A DNA stretch of 64,000 bases from Leptodontidium sp. MPI-SDFR-AT-0119 (taxonomy: Eukaryota > Ascomycota > Leotiomycetes > Helotiales > Leptodontidiaceae): assembly GCA_020726505.1 (NCBI GenBank), contig JAHLEZ010000015.1, positions 558,001 to 622,000 on the forward strand, in the 5' to 3' direction. Of this stretch, positions 43,631-53,892 are shown in pieces. Position 1 is the stretch's first letter. Each line of letters starts with the position of its first letter. The position numbers were made by a program, and so were the translations under genes. The notes below the pieces were generated by a model, which was given only the letters and a program-made list of their open reading frames with translations, was not told where the DNA came from and did no database searches.

Positions 43631-45139
43631 TCACTTATCATTAATACTACTAATAATCGCCAATAACGCACCCAGAACTATCACACACATCTCCAGTCAG
43701 CAAGGTACCGCACTCTACAATACATCCCACACCAACCCCTCCCTTTCCCAGCTCTTTCTCAACCCAAAAGTCATGCACGGGAACAGATTAAATACTCACA
43801 AGCACCAGCCGTAGCAATATACGAAGCCACACTCCAAGCCGTCTGGATCGTCGTCGGATCCCCCCAATTCTTTGAATTCAACCACAAACCAATACCAAGG
43901 CTCAACAACACAGGCGTGAGCACCACGATAGATATCCTAGGGATGGACCAGCCTAGTATTATTTCCAGGGAGAGCATATCCCCTTCGAGAGGGTTGGTGT
44001 TGTTATTGTTCAGCTGAGATAGCCAGGCCGACCATTCGACTTGGACTTCTTCAGGGCAACCCCAGCTGTTGTATGCATGGTAGAATTCAAGCAGTGCACG
44101 CTCGCTGTTCGGGTCAACCTTGACGTGTTCGTGGAGTGGGATATTAGGATGACACTGGTATATTCTCAGCAAAGGAGTGATCGCACCGCGCAGCCGACTT
44201 TCCGTTTTAAGAACTTGGGTGGTGATCAGGCCTGACCTGACCTGACCTGACCTGTTCTTTCGTGCTACGTACCTGGTATATACCGAAAGCTTTGACATCT
44301 TTAAGTGAGAATACCGCACCGATGCCTCGTATGCGCATAACAGCCACTGACATCGAGCGGAACAGTCCGATCGACGACCTCCGACCCTCGGACGTCCGAA
44401 TCCTGATCAATGTCTCGTTTGGAACGCCAGTAACCTGGGAAAATAATCCCATAACGACATACTGGCGGGTATCTTGCGACTGAGTGTCTCGTCGAATCTG
44501 ACCACTCTCTCCGTCCATTGCGGAGGTTTGCATCTCATTTGTATGAGAAACTGAAGCCGAAACCTCAGCCGAGAGCCCGGCTTCAGCCAAAGAGTCGAGG
44601 TTCATGCTTGCCTTCACCGTTTGTGTTCTGACGTTCATCTCCTCAGTCCCAGTAGCCTCACGACCCTCGTGGGCTGTCGCTCTCGTCATCATCACACGAT
44701 CATCGGTGGTAGATGTCCCAACGACTCCACGGCGAGTTCTGACAATGCTTCGCTGCTTGCTGAAGGATTTCCCCCGAGCGGTACGATTCAAGCTGTACTG
44801 ATATGCCATGCTTCGATCGACGGAGAAGTTCAGAGACCGGTGGATTGGGAAGTCGCTGCGTACGCAGCCTCGCAGCTGAGTGGAGACGAAGCCGATCGAC
44901 ATCCATCCTTTATTTAAAAAAATTCTTTTGCTGTGGTGGCGGAAACGATCGAATTTTGGCGCGGATGGGAGGCTGTAGGATTGTTCAGGAGTTTTGACGA
45001 TTGGGGCTCTGATACGGCCTGGTTGAGGGGTTTGTATGGTGGGAGGGCCGTCAGCATTGTTAAATTCAGAATCTGTGTGTAAAGAGTGGTTGGATCCGGA
45101 CACTGGATTCGGCTGTATAGCATCAGTTTGAGCTTCCAT
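43631..45139 (-). CDS. C-terminally anchored two-TM protein, 438 aa
   Basis: Three exons (45139-44284, 44213-43800, 43677-43631). Exon 1 must use donor GTATAT rather than the stronger-looking GTACGT 14 nt downstream to keep frame. The last intron restores a hydrophobic end AFLGALLAIISSINDK instead of an early stop. The N-terminal ~280 residues are polar, Ser/Arg-rich and probably disordered. Residues ~290-370 are a compact domain (LRIYQCHPNIPLHEHVKVDP, WGCPEEVQVEWSAWL). Then two transmembrane helices (ISIVVLTPVLLSLGIGLWL; AWSVASYIATAGAFLGALLAII) are separated by NSKNWGDPTTIQT. I recall this C-terminal pattern from uncharacterised mould proteins; function unknown. Intron 1 contains four and a half CCTGA repeats. 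Confidence 0.65.
44231..44254. repeat. CCTGA pentamer repeat inside an intron
   Basis: Four CCTGA units plus CCTG, wholly inside the first intron of the two-TM gene (44214-44283). Confidence 0.9.
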
Positions 45140-46971
45140 TTTCAATTGTTTCGTGTTTTAGATTCAAGCCTGAGCTCGAGTATGAGCAGAAAATGACTGA
45201 TGACAGGAGGAGGGGTTGCAGAAAGAGAGACAGTGAAGCTAATGGCTCAGCTGAAATCACTGGTGTGGTGGCTTTCAGCCCAGGCGCCACAGCGAAATAC
45301 ATCGTGGGGTTTGGACTTCCACAAGATCTGAGTGTTTAATGCTGAAATAATGACAATGACACTTGGCCCAAACACAGCCTTTATTTTGATACCCCTATCT
45401 GTAGCGAGAGGGACCTCGTTTACAACGAAAACTTCTAAGTTCAACAAATTGACAAATCTTCACTCTAGCCGTCTGACCTAATTCTTTTCTTCTTCATAAT
45501 TCCCTAACTAAATTACTTGTTTACGACACCATCCGCCAAATAAGGGAATTCTTGAATAATTTTCGTCCTTTTCATTCTAACCGTCGCAGATCATTGCGCA
45601 CTGGCTCCCGATTCGGACCCTCAAGAGTCATTGCATTTAACTCCCAGCGTCCTGCACCATTGTGGAGATCTTCAAATACACAACAAAACATCTGCCGGTG
45701 TCTCCCAAATAATAGGGGGAGCTAGAGACTAATTGGAAGTCAGAAGGGTGGGTTCGAGTGGAGGGCTATGTTGGCCCTGGAGGTACTTCCTCATTGAGGA
45801 TGGACGAGTTTTTGTGTGGATATTTAAACTTGTCGTGATGATGATGCAACTTAGCTTGAGGGACCGCTGCTTTTTTTCTGTCAGTAGAAGAGATTGAATG
45901 GTTGGAGTCAAGAGTGTTAGAGAAGTCTTGCCATAGGAGTAGTTTTAGAGATCTCTACCAGAGTGGCTAGTCCCAAGGAGCAATGAAATGCCGTTGATTT
46001 CTTATCTTTGTCCCAAGGGAACTTTTGAGGGTAGACGTTTATCTGCCTTCTACTTCAGCTTCTTTGAGGTGGTTTTGACCCTAAATGCATCCTTTTTTGA
46101 TGATTCGAGGAGTTAAAACGTTCTCTGCGGTTCTCCTACCCCCGTCTCATGTCACGCCCTCTTGAGGGGGAGCAAGCTCTTAATCTTGAGTCCGGGAGAA
46201 GGGAGTGTGACTCATAACTGTTTCTATCTCTAGACAAGCCCGAACCATACTGTGCTCGATCTGCGAGTTTGAATCTGTTGAGCGTAAGTGACCACGAAAA
46301 TCAAGACTTGGAGACATCTGTATTGAATATCAGTCAGAGTACATGTCAACACAAATGCATCGGTAGCGACAGATTGCAATATATCCCACGGGAATCTTGA
46401 ACAAATGGCGCACCAAGAGTGTCATCAATCAAGTATCTCGATGCTAGTAACAGACCAATAATCAAGAAAGGCTGCTTTCTCGCAGATGAAGTTCTGGTTA
46501 TTGCCCAACAGAAGATGAGGTCGCCCAAATTTAGCTAGGTTGAATTACAGCATAGTGATCAGGAACTTACCGAAAATAAACAATAATATATAAAATTGCA
46601 AGTATTTAGAGGGGCGTTCTCACTTATAAAAGTGACCTGTGTGTGCGTTACACAGGAGTTAATTTAGGTGCGTGCATGCCTTGTGGCCTCGTAACCCTTT
46701 CCGTAATTGATTCCTTACTTTTAACCGTCGTTCCGCAATAAGTTCCATAACATCTTGCAAAGTTTCACTCATCACTCTCGATCTCTTCACGTACTGCTAC
46801 TTCTTCTGAGCGATTCGTTATGTAAATTTCAGATACATTCAACTGCACATCCTACCTAGGTACCGACACTGCCTTGAAGACGGCTGAAATTGTGGAGAAT
46901 CAACATGTTTTGGTATTTATTTGACATACTGTTACAACCGCTAGCACAGTTAGCTAATTCTTCACAGTGAG
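45140..46971. other. Divergent intergenic region, 1.8 kb
   Basis: Lies between the leftward two-TM gene and the rightward APH-like gene and so contains both promoters. Palindrome-like bits occur at 46618-46665 (CACTTATAAAAGTG and CCTGTGTGTGCGTTACACAGG). No gene seen. Confidence 0.4.
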
Positions 46972-47937
46972 ATGACGCCACCGATAAGTACATCTGTACG
47001 CCGACTAACTCGAGACCGCTGGATGTTGGGTTCGTCGAAAATTTGTGAGCGCGTCACCAGACCAATTCCTTCGAACGCGATCATTAGCTGGCAAGACGGC
47101 GATGGCACCTTTTATCTCCGCGAACGTGTAGACGGAGACCTTTCGGTGCCAAAAGACGGCTCGGAAACGGGATTGGTACATGAAGGTGGGACCTCCGCAG
47201 CAGTTTGGAGTATTGGGGCGAATGCCTTTTGCAAAGTGAAGGCTTGGCGCGAAGGGATGGAGCTTGAGAGCAAAACGATTGAGTTTGTTAGAGAAAAAAC
47301 GCCAGAAGTTCCTGTTCCAGAGGTCATCCACACATGGATAGACCACTCGTGGGATAGGACATTTCTCATTTTGAGACGTGTTAAGGGACAGACTTTAGAC
47401 GAGGAATGGCCTCGACTTAATCCAGATCAACGGATGGAGATTGCCAACAAGATTGTGGGATACTGCTGCAAGCTCGCCTCGATTTCGGCCTCCAGATTCG
47501 AAACTGCCACCGGCCATGCCGTTATTGAGCCCTTTCTCGATGGCATCGCTGACGCTTCTCATCCATCGTGGATACCGAGACCTATAGGACCATTTTCGTC
47601 CGAATCCTTAGCTTCCCACCTCTCAACTATCGCACCAGGATCTCGTCTCGATGTCGGGGACCTATTCTACTTCTATCATGCTGACCTTGGACCGACAAAT
47701 ATTATGGTTTTGGAGGGTACTATCACTGGGATTCTTGACTGGGAATCTGCGGCATACTATCCCAAGTTCTGGATAGCGACGAAGCCAAGGCTGAGTGCTG
47801 GATTTTATTTACAAAAAGATAGAAATGATCGAAAGGCTTGGAGTAACATGTTGAGCGATATTCTCAAGGCTAGTGGTTTCTTACAAAATATCGATGAATA
47901 CAATAGTTGGAAATGTAAGAGGAGGCACGACGAGTAG
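46972..47937 (+). CDS. APH-family phosphotransferase/kinase-like protein, 321 aa
   Basis: Single exon from the ATG after a GTGAG leader. It shows the aminoglycoside-phosphotransferase/choline-kinase fold: an N-lobe with a nucleotide-binding Lys candidate in AFCKVKAW (K88/K90), a hinge-like TFLILRRVKGQTLDEEW, the catalytic loop HADLGPTN (H236, D238, N243), and the metal-binding D256 in GILDWESAAYYP. All key residues are present, so it is probably catalytically competent. This family is greatly expanded in moulds, mostly with unknown small-molecule or protein substrates. Antibiotic resistance should not be assumed. Its neighbours give no pathway clue. Confidence 0.85.
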   Translation: MTPPISTSVRRLTRDRWMLGSSKICERVTRPIPSNAIISWQDGDGTFYLRERVDGDLSVPKDGSETGLVHEGGTSAAVWSIGANAFCKVKAWREGMELESKTIEFVREKTPEVPVPEVIHTWIDHSWDRTFLILRRVKGQTLDEEWPRLNPDQRMEIANKIVGYCCKLASISASRFETATGHAVIEPFLDGIADASHPSWIPRPIGPFSSESLASHLSTIAPGSRLDVGDLFYFYHADLGPTNIMVLEGTITGILDWESAAYYPKFWIATKPRLSAGFYLQKDRNDRKAWSNMLSDILKASGFLQNIDEYNSWKCKRRHDE

Positions 47938-48626
47938 ACAGTATCGCCATTTCAGTCATGCCACCAAATCAAGTTCCTGTCAAAAGGAACATAAATTTTT
48001 GCAAGAGGACATGCTATGTAACGAGTGCAACTTGTGGCAAGGTCCGGAATCCAGATTATCTATCCCAACAACGAAAGCCCCCCAAAAACAGAAATATTCT
48101 TCCAGTCCTCCTGCTCTTCCCGATGTTTTCCCTCTTACAAAACTAAACTCTCCTTTGTTCAACTTCCACTTGCTACGGATCCTGAGGCCAAAAAATAGAA
48201 TCATAAAATAATCAAATTACTGTGTAAAGTATTAAGAGGAGGTAACACCTCGATTAACTGATATACACTCCCAATGTAGACTGATCCTGCAAGAGTGATT
48301 CACGTGAATGAACCAACAGATGCTTTTAAATCTTACACCCGAAGTTCGTATTAGGATTTGCGATATTTCAAAGGGTAGATGACACTGCATTCCCCTACGA
48401 GTTGCATTGACTAAATACTGTTAAATTGCTCAAACTCATCGCTCGCTTCCATTTCATATTCCTTCCCATAACCAACACTAGGAACTCCCGCAATGCTTAG
48501 TAAATATGCAAAAATAAACGCTCGTATGCAAAAAAGCTCACCGCTGTCACCTAAAATCATCGCTCAGTGTTAATATTCAAAATTTCCTCTCTGCTCCCGC
48601 CCTAGACATACTGCTATGTCCTACAC
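47938..48626. other. Convergent intergenic region
   Basis: 3' flanks of the APH-like gene and the His-rich gene. No gene seen. Confidence 0.4.
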
Positions 48627-50111
48627 TCATCCTGGTGCTAAGTATCTAACACCGCGATAGTAACGATATCGTAGCCTGGGCCAAACATTCTCTCTCGGAT
48701 CATCGAGGTTCAGGACCCAGTGAAACTGATCCCATAGACGGTCCTGCCGAAGTGTACCATCAAGCCATCGGCCAGCCTTCTTCTCTTGCTCTCTCCGCCT
48801 CGCACGCCACTGGTCACTCATGATCTTCTCAGGTTCGCGTCTACGAAGTCGAACTCTTTTTGCCCTCGGCTCAACACCACCAACCTCACTTTGAGACTCC
48901 TTCCACCCCAGCCAAGCTCGCTGAAATCTCTCCTCGTCTTGAACTCCCCGCCACAGAGACTTGAATTTCGTCTTCGAAGATGTCACTTGCATCTTTCTCC
49001 ACCCCTCATTCCGCGCTCTCCAGACCCGTACTCTCTCACGAATCCCTTCCGTCCAATCCAACACCTCGTCATGGAACGAAACACTCCTACAACAAGTCAA
49101 AAGCCCAGGCTTAACAGCATGCCAGCTTCCCGGAATACGAGCCCAGCAAAGTCCTACTCCCTCCCCTTTGAACACCACATCGAAGACCTTTCTCCAACCC
49201 TTCTCTCCTTGCAGATCCTCTTCATCAAACTCCATCGCCTCTCTCTGAGCCCAAAGGCTAAATCTCGCAAAGTTGCGCTTGATGTGTGTCATTTCCTCAA
49301 GCGACCCATCTAGCGTTCTATTGGAACCGAAAGGCGTCCATTCGGTGGAGTAATACATCTTGACAGAACAGCTGGCTCGAGTCCAGCTATAGTTCTGGTC
49401 ATCATTTGGAAATGGATTAGTAAGTTCGCGAGCCTCGTAGTTGTGGTCCCAGTTCTGGTCATTCAGGACACCTTGAAGGTGATTTATGATGGTGGTTGGG
49501 CTAATGGGCTCTGGCGTTGAAGGTCGTATGTGTGTTCTTGGATCTTTGTTGATTGTGAGGGATTGGGGTTGATGGGTGTGAGGCTTTGGAATGGCGTATT
49601 TGCGGCGTTCGGAAGTCAGCGGCGATGGGTTGGAGAGGATGTTGTGGTTGTGAACGTTTTTGTGGGCTCTGCGGTGGAAGTGGATGGGGCCATGGTGAGT
49701 ATGCTGGTGGATATTGAGGTCTGTGGTAGCTGTTCCTTGGCTCTGAGCATCATAAGATATGCCTGGTGATGATCTTTGGCTGAAAATATCTTTGCCTGCT
49801 ATGTCGTGAGATGAAGGCTTAAGAGTGAGTGCACCGATGTCTTTGGAGAGTTGCAACAAGACTGTATCGTTGTCGTTCAATAGGCGGTCAGCTGAATTCC
49901 TGACGACAGTTTGATTGGGATCGATAGTGGAACCGTTTTCCCTGGCATTGGCTGATCTTTTATTGTGAACATCCTGTACAAAGGAGATATGCGGAGTTGC
50001 GAGGTAGGTGATAGGTCTGGCATTGATGAATCGACATCTTGTATTGGCGCGAGCGGCAATCGGGGGAACCAGAGATGTCAACCATCCTTTTCTTGGAGAA
50101 CTTGTAGCCAT
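48627..50111 (-). CDS. Orphan His-rich protein, 494 aa
   Basis: Single-exon ORF from an ATG. I do not recognise a family. Residues ~130-165 are very rich in His (IHQHTHHGPIHFHRRAHKNVHNHN), a possible metal-binding stretch. Residues ~200-220 are Pro/Thr-rich. From ~225 to 345 there is a compact region rich in Trp, Phe and Cys (QNWDHNYEA, YSWTRASCSVKMYYSTEWTPF, GVGLCWARIPGSWHAV). The C-terminal third is highly basic with many Arg/Trp (WRARNEGWRK, RVRLRRREPEK) and ends in an aromatic-rich RLRYRYYRGVRY. The basic C-terminus suggests nucleic-acid contact, but this is speculation. It has no signal peptide or membrane segment. Confidence 0.65.
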   Translation of the reverse strand: MATSSPRKGWLTSLVPPIAARANTRCRFINARPITYLATPHISFVQDVHNKRSANARENGSTIDPNQTVVRNSADRLLNDNDTVLLQLSKDIGALTLKPSSHDIAGKDIFSQRSSPGISYDAQSQGTATTDLNIHQHTHHGPIHFHRRAHKNVHNHNILSNPSPLTSERRKYAIPKPHTHQPQSLTINKDPRTHIRPSTPEPISPTTIINHLQGVLNDQNWDHNYEARELTNPFPNDDQNYSWTRASCSVKMYYSTEWTPFGSNRTLDGSLEEMTHIKRNFARFSLWAQREAMEFDEEDLQGEKGWRKVFDVVFKGEGVGLCWARIPGSWHAVKPGLLTCCRSVSFHDEVLDWTEGIRERVRVWRARNEGWRKMQVTSSKTKFKSLWRGVQDEERFQRAWLGWKESQSEVGGVEPRAKRVRLRRREPEKIMSDQWRARRREQEKKAGRWLDGTLRQDRLWDQFHWVLNLDDPRENVWPRLRYRYYRGVRYLAPG

Positions 50112-51226
50112 ACCCCTGAAAGGGTGTCAGGAGGGCTTGTGGTGGGTTGAGATGTCTGTGTTAGGACTGGACATAGAATGGCTTGTGTTTTGGAGAATGA
50201 AGTGCTGAGATGCTGCAATCGACCTTGAATGCTGACCTAAATATCTGGTCCCAGCTGATCTGGCGACAGATGGAACTTGGCGGCGAATATCCCCCAGGAG
50301 GCAGTGAGCTGAGAATCAGAGTTGTGATGTGATGGCTTTGCAAAGTGACCCAGATTTGATGATGGTTGCTCAGGATATTGATCGAACACTGAGCACCGAG
50401 GTATTTGCCCAAGGCAAGCACAATTTTCGTAAAAGTCGCTCTATCCTAGAAGGAATGGATGACCGAAGAAAGACGAAGGTATATCAGAGACTGTCCGTCT
50501 GTTAGGAAGTCATCGATCCAAGTATGTAGTTAAAAGCCCGTGGCTGTCGTAAAAGCTGTGGATGGAGCCTCGAATGCTCACTCCAGCCTAGGAGAAAAGA
50601 GTTGATGGTTCTTCCTTGGAGGAGATAGACACTTCGAGGAGTGGTGGGGAGTGGTGTGAGGCTATGCAAATTTGGGAGTTTTAAGGCAGTTGGAAAGTGT
50701 GGTGAATAAATTCCCAATAGGTGATGAGGTTTAAGTGGAAGAGAGATTTAAATCGAGTCACTCCCAGCTGAGATACTCGAAGGGCAGGAGCCAGCCTTAT
50801 TGGGTTGGTTTGATGGGAGAGAGAAAAAGATGGGCTATTCCATTCGGGCTGGCTTCCAACCAGGAGCAAGCAGAGCGATTACGCTGAAAAGAAGCAGAAG
50901 GAAACTTGAGAGCCTATGTGTCTTCTCAACGATTACTGTTTAGGAGAATATCGACGCATGATTCACGGACTGAGAAGCATACCACAAGAGTTTTGCTAGA
51001 GGGCAAGGCAGAATAAGAGGCAAGGAAGACTTCAGGTAAGCATCATTTAGCATTGCTAATCTTGGTATCCGAGGTATTCAGAACGGAATTCAAACATGGA
51101 CATAGAACCATCATCCCCAGAACTCCCTCCCAATGCACTTAATCCCGCGCCGTAAGCAAAACGCAAACATCAGCAAAAACAAATGCCACGTAACTCCCCA
51201 CACGTCATGTCCAAGTACAACTGGTA
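50112..51226. other. Intergenic
   Basis: Promoter of the His-rich gene and 3' flank of the homeobox gene. Nothing recognised. Confidence 0.4.
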
Positions 51227-53296
51227 CTACCGCCAATTGCCCTGGCTGAGCGAGAGCAATCCTTGAATGCAATCCAGATCACCCTTCTTGCTCGGGCTGA
51301 CCTCGCCACGCATAAATTTCTCAACCTCTTCACCCACTTCTGCGTTTTTCTCTGAATCTTCGAAGATTGCAGGCTCGACTGCTGGCTTCCGCTTCCGGTT
51401 CCTGTTTCCACCGAAATCGGCATGGCTTGGGATGTTGTTGTTCTCGCCGAGCACAGCTCGGGATTGAGGCCGTTTGTCTGATCGACCACTGGGTAGTGGC
51501 CTACGGCGTGGATTTCCTCCACCTTCACGTGGAACCCAGTTCTCCTTATCCGAGTCTCCAGAAGGCGAACGCAAGAGACCATCCTTGGTGTATTCAGATG
51601 GGTCTTGAGCTACCTTTGATGGAACGTTGCTGGTGTTCTGTAATCTGGCAAGACTTGACATTGCTCGTCCAAGCTTTTGCTTCTTGCCTTGCCTAGCCGA
51701 CTCATGCTTCGCAGCTGGTGCATTGCGTTTGTTTGGGTTGGCCTTTAGAGCGGCGTTGCTACCAGATCGGATAAGGCTGATGGCTGCCACGGCAGAACCA
51801 TGAGATTCATTCTCGGCCAGTGTAGTAAGTTCGTCACGGACCTCTCCGTCACAGCAGGTCTCCCATGTGCGAGCGTCTCTCGAGCGTCCAGTAGGTAATC
51901 GTGGCATTAATGATGCTCCGGAGCTGGTCATTGAAGGACGTGGTCCGAAATTGATAGCGCTTTGGCTTCTCTGGAGACCCATTCTTCTCTGTGGTAACAT
52001 AGATGCTGAGGGTGAGGTAGGACGGGGGGTGTATTGACGCGGTGGTGATGGAGTGGTTGAAATGAGTTCTGCCTTGCCGTCCAAGGACAGCGACAGTCGA
52101 ACGTGAGATGATGTTGAGGATACAGTCTCGTCAATACGTTCAGGGCATGAGTTTGGCTGTGGTGCTTTAAAGCTAGTCCAGTTGTCAGCACTTATATTTC
52201 GTCAGAAGATGTGTTGGACTTACATGGCTGGAGTAGTGAAAGCAGGGGTTTGAGACGATGAAGGGGAAGAGAATGAGCTGTTGTAAGCGTTCCAGCGATT
52301 CGCGAGGTACCCTGGGGTTGACGAGAATGACTTGGTGGTAGTGTCCGGTATGGGAAATGAGCTAGAGTCATGGACTGAAGTTCCAGATGAAGCTCGACGA
52401 CGCAATGGCGGCGGTAGAGTTGCAGCAACTTCCTCCGCAGCAGCTTCAACCTCTGGCTCGATTTCCTTTTCGACTTCAACTGGCGTTTCTACTGGTTCGG
52501 GCAGCGAAACTTCCGGTACCTCACCATGACAGCGTTCAGGTTCTGCTTGACTGGCAATGGGTTCTACCTGTGAACTGGGCTCTGTCTCCTCCATACTCGG
52601 ACTGCTGCTGTATCCCGCCATGGATGCAGGGTCAGAAGACAATGCAGCCATACCTCCCAATCCAAAGGCGGCGATCTCGTGCGGTAGAAGTGGGCGCGAC
52701 TTGCGTCTGTTTATTTGTCTTCTATTCTGAAACCATATCTGGAAAGTCGTCAGTCTCTGGAACACACATATACGACGCGCCTGGCGTTCCAAGAATCGCG
52801 TCTAGGACGAGAATTCTGACCTGTACTTCTTTCTCATTCAAGGACACCTTCTCTACTATATCCGCGCGTGCTGCTTTGTTTGGTTTGGGGTTCTGTTTAT
52901 ATTCTGCCTCGAGGATGGCCTGGTCCGCCGGACTGTGTTGAAGAATATTAGCGAATGTCCAATTAATATTGCAAACCACTCATGATTTTGGGATCACCAT
53001 ATTCATTACAAGTATTCCCATGATTTTGGGAACTATTGCAATGAAGAGGGGGAATATAGTACTTGGTATAAGTGCTCATTGCCCACAACGTACCTAGTCC
53101 TCTTCCGCTTCTGTTTATTGTCCGCCCTTCCCTCAGAATCGCCCAAGCCCACCCCCCTAGTAGCATATCCAGCAGACTGTTCCAAGCACGTCTCGAACTC
53201 CCCTTCGCCAGAGCTCGAATCCGAACGAATGCGATTTGCCGTGGCCGGGGCGGCAGAAGAGAGGCGGCGGGGTGGAGGGAGAGTCGCGTCGCTCAT
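51227..53296 (-). CDS. Homeobox transcription factor, Yox1-like, 591 aa
   Basis: Four exons (53296-53094, 52932-52821, 52738-52224, 52172-51227). Splicing assembles a complete homeodomain at about residues 61-120: KQKRKRT|SPADQAILEAEY, NPKPNKAARADIVEKVSLNEKEVQ|IWFQNRRQINRRKSRP. Helix 3 has the hallmark WFQNRR (W107, N110, R112). The last intron uses the acceptor ACTAG at 52173 rather than the nearby TTAAAG. The rest is Ser/Pro/Glu-rich and disordered, with a short basic C-terminal patch (RNRKRK). Yox1-type regulators repress MBF/Mcm1 cell-cycle genes in yeasts, and relatives affect conidiation in moulds. The DNA-binding role is secure, the exact orthology is not. Promoter lies in 53297-53892. 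Confidence 0.88.
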
Positions 53297-53892
53297 TTTA
53301 GTTGATATTCATAACATACCAATACATATAATGGTGTATGCTGTAGTGAATATTGTTTCGAGAGGATCCGGGTAGTATTTGGGTTGTGGGAGGTCAATTG
53401 ATGTTGTGATATGGAGAGAGGTGGATGGGATATTGAAGAGTGGAGAGTCGCGTTGAAGTGCACGTCGCGAGCGTGTAGGCCGAAGAAATTCCGCCCGAAC
53501 CAACCCACTTCAGGCTCTAAGTCAACATCACGTCCCATCAACACAGCAACAAATGTCTCGATATTTGAAATATGGCATTTCACGTAGAGTTTAAGTAACT
53601 AAACTCAATGTTGTCTACGTGATTGCATTGAGGTCGAATTCGGTCCAGATTACACTCACTGGACAGGGTTACTCAGTGAGCCTTCACTAAGTACTCTGGA
53701 ATTATTGTTTCTTAACCACATTTACTACTGCATTTATAATCCCAGCCAGCTTTTACTTTTAGACCAAAATTATTTAGTGAGACATCTATCTATTTCCAAT
53801 ATGAAACGACTCATTGTATGCATTTATTGCAGACTTGAAAATCTTGCCACGTCTTAGTCCTATTTCTTACTCTGCGCTACTTTTTGGTGCTT
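53297..53892. other. Intergenic
   Basis: Promoter of the homeobox gene and 3' flank of the carboxypeptidase. No gene seen. Confidence 0.4.

Noticed and set aside
46618..46665. Palindromic patches that could suggest a mobile-element end or RNA hairpin
   Set aside because: No partner repeat, no target duplication and no terminator context.
48786..49313. 175-codon plus-strand frame
   Set aside because: Lies wholly inside the His-rich gene on the other strand; composition mirrors that gene.
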